Source: Lacrimispora amygdalina
GTDB taxonomy: Bacteria > Bacillota > Clostridia > Lachnospirales > Lachnospiraceae
DNA: 64,000 bases
Direction of reading: 5' to 3'
Assembly: GCF_900205965.1 (NCBI RefSeq)
Contig: NZ_OAOF01000002.1
Coordinates: 1 to 64,000 of the forward strand
Below the pieces are notes generated by a model. That model was given only the letters and a program-made list of their open reading frames with translations. It was not told the origin of the DNA and ran no database searches. The translations under genes were made by a program, and so were the position numbers. Positions 61,090-64,000 of the stretch are shown piece by piece. The stretch's first letter is position 1; each line of letters begins with the position of its first letter.

Positions 61090-61120
61090 TGTTTCGTCTC
61101 CTTTTATGCGTTGTCGGTAA

Positions 61121-61756
61121 CTAATTAACCTCCTGCAGCTTTCTCTCGCACCAATCCGCCAGCACACATTCCCCGCACTTAGCCTTCCTGGCTGTGCAGA
61201 TCTCTCTTCCATGATAGATCAGCTGAAAGTTAATCCGGTTCCAATGTTCCTCTGGTAAAACGTTCTGAAGCTCCTGTTCCACTTTCACAGGATTCTTTCC
61301 TTCTGCCCAGCCAAGCCGTCTGGATATCCTGAATACATGGGTATCTACCGTAACTCCCGGAATATTATACGCATCGGCGAGAAACAGGGTGGCTGTCTTC
61401 CTCCCCACTCCAGCCAGCTTTAACAGTTCCTCTATTTCTGCCGGAACCTCACCGCCATATTCATTTACAATCTGAGTACAGCATTTCTTTAAATTCTTTG
61501 CTTTATTCTTATAAAGACCTATGGAACGAATAGATGCTTCAATCACTTCCAATGGTGCTTCTGCCAGCTGGGCTGCAGTCTGAAATTGTCTGCAAAAGTC
61601 AGGCAATGATTCTTCCACCTGTTTATCTGTACTCTGCGCACTGAGCATAATCGCTGCCAGCAGCTGCCATGGCTGATCATGATAGAAACCTTCTTTTGTC
61701 ACACCGTACACTTCATCCAGCTTTTTAAGAATTGCTTCTGTTTTCTCTTCTGTCAT
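61121..61756 (-). CDS. nth: Endonuclease III
   Basis: A 211-residue DNA glycosylase/AP lyase for oxidised pyrimidines. The helix-hairpin-helix is LLKLAGVGRKTATLFLADAY with the catalytic Lys. The catalytic Asp is in VTVDTHVFRISRRLGW. The iron-sulfur cluster is CTARKAKC...C...C in the order C-x6-C-x2-C-x5-C. I start at MTEEKTEAIL (61756); the frame is open further, but that would overlap the EndoQ-like gene. It follows that gene by 19 bases. Confidence 0.95.
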   Translation of the reverse strand: MTEEKTEAILKKLDEVYGVTKEGFYHDQPWQLLAAIMLSAQSTDKQVEESLPDFCRQFQTAAQLAEAPLEVIEASIRSIGLYKNKAKNLKKCCTQIVNEYGGEVPAEIEELLKLAGVGRKTATLFLADAYNIPGVTVDTHVFRISRRLGWAEGKNPVKVEQELQNVLPEEHWNRINFQLIYHGREICTARKAKCGECVLADWCERKLQEVN

Positions 61757-61775
61757 CTGTGTTGTATTCCTTTCC

Positions 61776-63029
61776 TCATCTTTTGCCAGGGGAATTTTTA
61801 TCACTATCAAACAGCTTAATTCTTCCATATTCCCCGTCATATCCCGGTATTCGTTCCACGTTTCCTTCCCGAAGCCGGCTTACACCCTCTGCAATCAAAG
61901 GATCCGATATCTGCCTGATATCTTCCAGGGGAACCTCTCTTAAGATATCAAACTCCGGTCCCAGTCTGCGCAAAAGTTCAAAATACTGATTCTGAACCTT
62001 TTTGCTTGCCGCAGAATATCCCAGACAGGCTGCAAGCACCTCTGGCAGCGGTACCAGACTTTCAAACGGCTTCCCCTGGGGCAGCACAAACCCTTCTTCC
62101 CTGTCAGAAAGCTGCCTGATCCGGCGGGATACTCCCATAGTCAGTTTCCTGCCACAGGCCGGACACCTGCCGGAATGCTGTTCTGCTTCAGAAGGCGAAA
62201 AACAGATTCCACATTTTCTGTGACCGTCATGGAAGTATTTTCCTTCTTCCGGAAAAAATTCGATGGTTCCCATTAATCCTCTGCCCGTACTTAGCGCCTG
62301 AGAAAGTCCGTTAAAAGTCAGATTAATGTCTAACAGGCTGGCTTCCCTGCCAAGCTTTGCCGGAGAATGGGCATCGGAGTTGGAGATCAGCTGGAAACGG
62401 TCCAGCGCCGATATCCCCCAGATCATGGAAGGATCGGAAGAAAGTCCGGTTTCCAGTGTATGTATATGAGACGTCAGATCCTCGAAACACTCTTCTATCG
62501 TATCAAAGCCAGAACATGCTCCAAACAAAGAGAAATGGGGTGTCCAGATATGAGCGGGGATATAAACTGCCCGGGGATCTGTTTCCAGCATCATCTCCAA
62601 AAGGTCGTGACAGTCAAGTCCTAAGATAGGCCTTCCGTCTGAACGGATATTGCCCACTGCCTCAAGCTTCGTGGAGAGTTTTTCTGCCGCTTCCAGTCCA
62701 GGCAGAAGAATGAGGCTGTGTACTTTTCTTGTCTTTTCATTCTTCTTATATATAGAACTGATTTCTCCTGAAACAACAAAACGGGGAATCAGGGAATCGG
62801 AGGTACTTTCACCCTCCAGGCGGTACTCTGCCTTTAACACATAAAGTCCATCATCCGCCGGAATCAGTTTTTCTTTTAATTCCTCCCGCCATGCCGGGTG
62901 AGTAAAATCACCGGTACCAAGAATCCCGATTCCCTTTCGTCTTGCCCAGAGATCCAGCTGCTCCGGTGTACAGTCCTTACTGGTTGCCATGGAATACCTG
63001 GAGTGGATATGTAAATCTGCTATGTACAT
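61776..63029 (-). CDS. Endonuclease Q-like PHP-domain DNA repair protein
   Basis: About 417 residues from the ATG at 63029 (MYIADLHIHSRYSMATSKDC), after AGGTGAAAG. The PHP domain is shown by ADLHIHSRYS, GTGDFTHPAW, ILGLDCHDLLE and ISNSDAHSPAKLGREA. A C-terminal zinc finger follows (CGIC then CPACGRKLTMG), and a helical tail. This is the EndoQ architecture, known to cut 5' of deaminated bases and abasic sites in archaea and some Bacillus. Its pairing with nth fits a base-repair unit. The activity is inferred from the family. Confidence 0.82.
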   Translation of the reverse strand: MYIADLHIHSRYSMATSKDCTPEQLDLWARRKGIGILGTGDFTHPAWREELKEKLIPADDGLYVLKAEYRLEGESTSDSLIPRFVVSGEISSIYKKNEKTRKVHSLILLPGLEAAEKLSTKLEAVGNIRSDGRPILGLDCHDLLEMMLETDPRAVYIPAHIWTPHFSLFGACSGFDTIEECFEDLTSHIHTLETGLSSDPSMIWGISALDRFQLISNSDAHSPAKLGREASLLDINLTFNGLSQALSTGRGLMGTIEFFPEEGKYFHDGHRKCGICFSPSEAEQHSGRCPACGRKLTMGVSRRIRQLSDREEGFVLPQGKPFESLVPLPEVLAACLGYSAASKKVQNQYFELLRRLGPEFDILREVPLEDIRQISDPLIAEGVSRLREGNVERIPGYDGEYGRIKLFDSDKNSPGKR

Positions 63030-63117
63030 TCTTTCACCTGCTTTTGTCAATATAAATTCAATTATACCCTTCCGCCCTGCCCCGCGCAATTAACAATCTC
63101 TTCCTGTTTTTCTTCAA

Positions 63118-63142
63118 AGAGAAAGGGGCATTATCTGCCCCT
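63118..63142 (-). terminator. Weak terminator at the yjdF stop codon
   Basis: AGGGGCA and TGCCCCT form a seven-base-pair stem with the yjdF stop in the loop, followed by TTTCTCTTTG. Confidence 0.5.
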
Positions 63143-63547
63143 GTGCTTCTCCTTTTTCTTTTGCTGTTTCTGTTCAAACCTTTGCTGGGCTTTCTCTTCC
63201 CTTGCTTCCCGGGACAAAACTTTCCGCTCCAGTTTTCCTTCTTCCTGCTGCAATTTCAGCGCCTGCTGGGATTTGGTGCTGATTCCTGTGTTTCGAATCT
63301 GCCTGCGGACCTCCCGCAAAATCCGTTTTGGATTCTTCCTGCTTACTTTTGCAGCAGCTTCAACAGCCGGACTAAACCTCAGTCTGTAGTAATTCTTGCG
63401 GAGGAATTCATTTACCTCATAATCCTTAGGCTCTGCGCCGAATGTGACCTTGCTTGCAGACAGCTTCCCATCTGTTTCCCGCTCCAGAACGCCTACCCAG
63501 AAGGGCTCCTCAAAAAATACTGAAAATCTTACCGAAACCTTGTCCAT
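63131..63547 (-). CDS. yjdF: YjdF family protein (DUF2992)
   Basis: A 138-residue protein matching YjdF: MDKVSVRFSVFFEEPFWVGV, GKLSASKVTFGAEPKDYEVN, FLRKNYYRLRFSPAVE. It ends in a long basic, Gln/Lys/Arg-rich helical tail. AAAGGAGG precedes the start. In other Firmicutes the gene is controlled by an azaaromatic-sensing riboswitch, and the leader here has the expected features. YjdF's biochemical role is unknown; detoxification of toxic aromatics is a proposed one. Confidence 0.88.
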   Translation of the reverse strand: MDKVSVRFSVFFEEPFWVGVLERETDGKLSASKVTFGAEPKDYEVNEFLRKNYYRLRFSPAVEAAAKVSRKNPKRILREVRRQIRNTGISTKSQQALKLQQEEGKLERKVLSREAREEKAQQRFEQKQQKKKEKHRGR

Positions 63548-63554
63548 AACAATT

Positions 63555-63692
63555 CCTCCTTTTATTGTTTCGACAAAGAACGGACGACCAGGAGGAGGGT
63601 TACTTAGAAACGGAGGTAAACCGTTTCCGCCCGGACTACCAACCGGATCTCCATGACAAATGTCATGAGCTGTGTTTTTATCTTTGCTTTTT
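63555..63692 (-). promoter_or_regulatory. Probable yjdF riboswitch
   Basis: The leader between promoter and yjdF is about 140 bases long, has no ORF, and is structured: TGACA-type stem (CATGACATTTGTCATG palindrome), GATCCGGTTGGTAGTCCGG, and GAAACGG-tttacct-CCGTTTC before a GGAGG site. Position, length and the GGTAGTCCGG/TTTACCTCC elements fit my recollection of the yjdF RNA motif. A covariance search was not possible. Confidence 0.7.
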
Positions 63693-63694
63693 TC

Positions 63695-63723
63695 ATTATA
63701 TCATTTCTGTCAAAAGCTGAAAA
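63695..63723 (-). promoter_or_regulatory. Promoter of yjdF
   Basis: TTTTCA (63723-63718) and a perfect TATAAT (63700-63695) on the minus strand with 17 bases between. Confidence 0.7.
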
Positions 63724-63739
63724 GACCTCTATAAAACTA

Positions 63740-64000
63740 TCAGATAATTAAGGAATCCAGCCCGTCCACACCATTCTTCCATGCCATATGGATGTCATTA
63801 TGTATGGATCTGGAGGGTATGGATCTGGAATCCAGCGTGCAAGTAAAGTGTGTTCTGCAGTTATGCATCACCCATATGCATCTATAGCTCTTTTTCAGCA
63901 CACAGCCATAAAACGCCGACAATTCCAGCATCAAATCCCGGCAATTTTCAAAAGGTTCTCCCTGATTTTCCAATATTATTTTTTTAATTATTTTTATTGC
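63740..64000 (-). CDS. C-terminal end of an unidentified gene (cut by window edge)
   Basis: The frame is open from the window edge to a stop at 63740 and reads to a C-terminus ending WKNGVDGLDSLII. No ribosome binding site precedes the only internal early start (TTG at 63973), so it is more likely the tail of a longer gene. A short duplication (SRSIPSRSI) comes from a repeated TATGGATCTGGA. The family is not recognised; it may also be non-coding. Confidence 0.35.
   Translation of the reverse strand, partial: AIKIIKKIILENQGEPFENCRDLMLELSAFYGCVLKKSYRCIWVMHNCRTHFTCTLDSRSIPSRSIHNDIHMAWKNGVDGLDSLII

Overview
The window looks like a Lachnospiraceae-type Firmicute chromosome (Lacrimispora/Clostridium saccharolyticum-like). 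This rests on strong AGGAGG-type ribosome binding sites, sigma-A promoters close to TTGACA/TATAAT, low-to-moderate GC, and a Firmicute gene order (hprK-murB-rapZ-whiA-crh; deoC-pdp-cdd-deoB-darA). The assignment comes from recognising protein families; I had no database to check it against.

Positions 1-7868 are the end of an AT-rich accessory element lying downstream of lysS. All of its genes run on the minus strand: two paralogous radical SAM proteins (one cut by the window edge), a small HTH protein, ParB- and ParA-like partition proteins, an AbrB protein fused to a zinc ribbon, a YopX-family protein, a lipoprotein and several small unknowns. No integrase, relaxase or terminase is visible, so the element must continue to the left. 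Its lysS-side edge has an att-like cluster of inverted and direct repeats. It also has a promoter-terminator unit for a roughly 95-nt RNA, antisense to a tiny ORF.

Positions 7862-11446 hold lysS, greA, dusB and a DUF6145-like gene behind one good promoter. Positions 11451-25750 are a pectin/galacturonate island: a LacI regulator divergent from uxaA-uxaB, a TIM-barrel isomerase, a GH28 polygalacturonase, a sugar ABC transporter without its own ATPase, an AraC regulator, a GH105 unsaturated uronyl hydrolase and an esterase. A shared dyad, TGTAAG-N2-CTTACA (one 16-nt version repeated identically 10 kb apart), sits just downstream of the -10 boxes of lacI, uxaA and the transporter and points to one regulon. 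Inside the transporter operon is a shortened GH105-like protein that appears to have lost its catalytic segments.

Positions 25769-42918 are mostly housekeeping: pfkA, dnaE, a Crh-like HPr (His15 replaced by Glu, Ser46 kept) with whiA, rapZ, murB and hprK, then uvrC, DUF1653, a DUF4015 lipoprotein, a GNAT protein, tag, map and DUF1846. The 640-nt gap between dnaE and crh carries an unusual set of related hairpins. Positions 42996-50180 encode a 2394-residue LPXTG surface protein with ten tandem 74-residue repeats. A CarD-type regulator with an extended operator-like dyad follows.

Positions 51311-63730 hold the deoxynucleoside salvage operon with the c-di-AMP receptor gene darA, Nudix proteins (one a two-domain fusion), a ferritin-like protein, a MutS2-like ATPase without the Smr domain, an endonuclease Q-endonuclease III repair pair, and yjdF behind a probable yjdF riboswitch. 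The best leads for something undescribed are the GH105-like pseudoenzyme in the transporter operon, the antisense RNA/peptide unit and att-like region at the element edge, the radical SAM pair, and the EndoQ-Nth pair.
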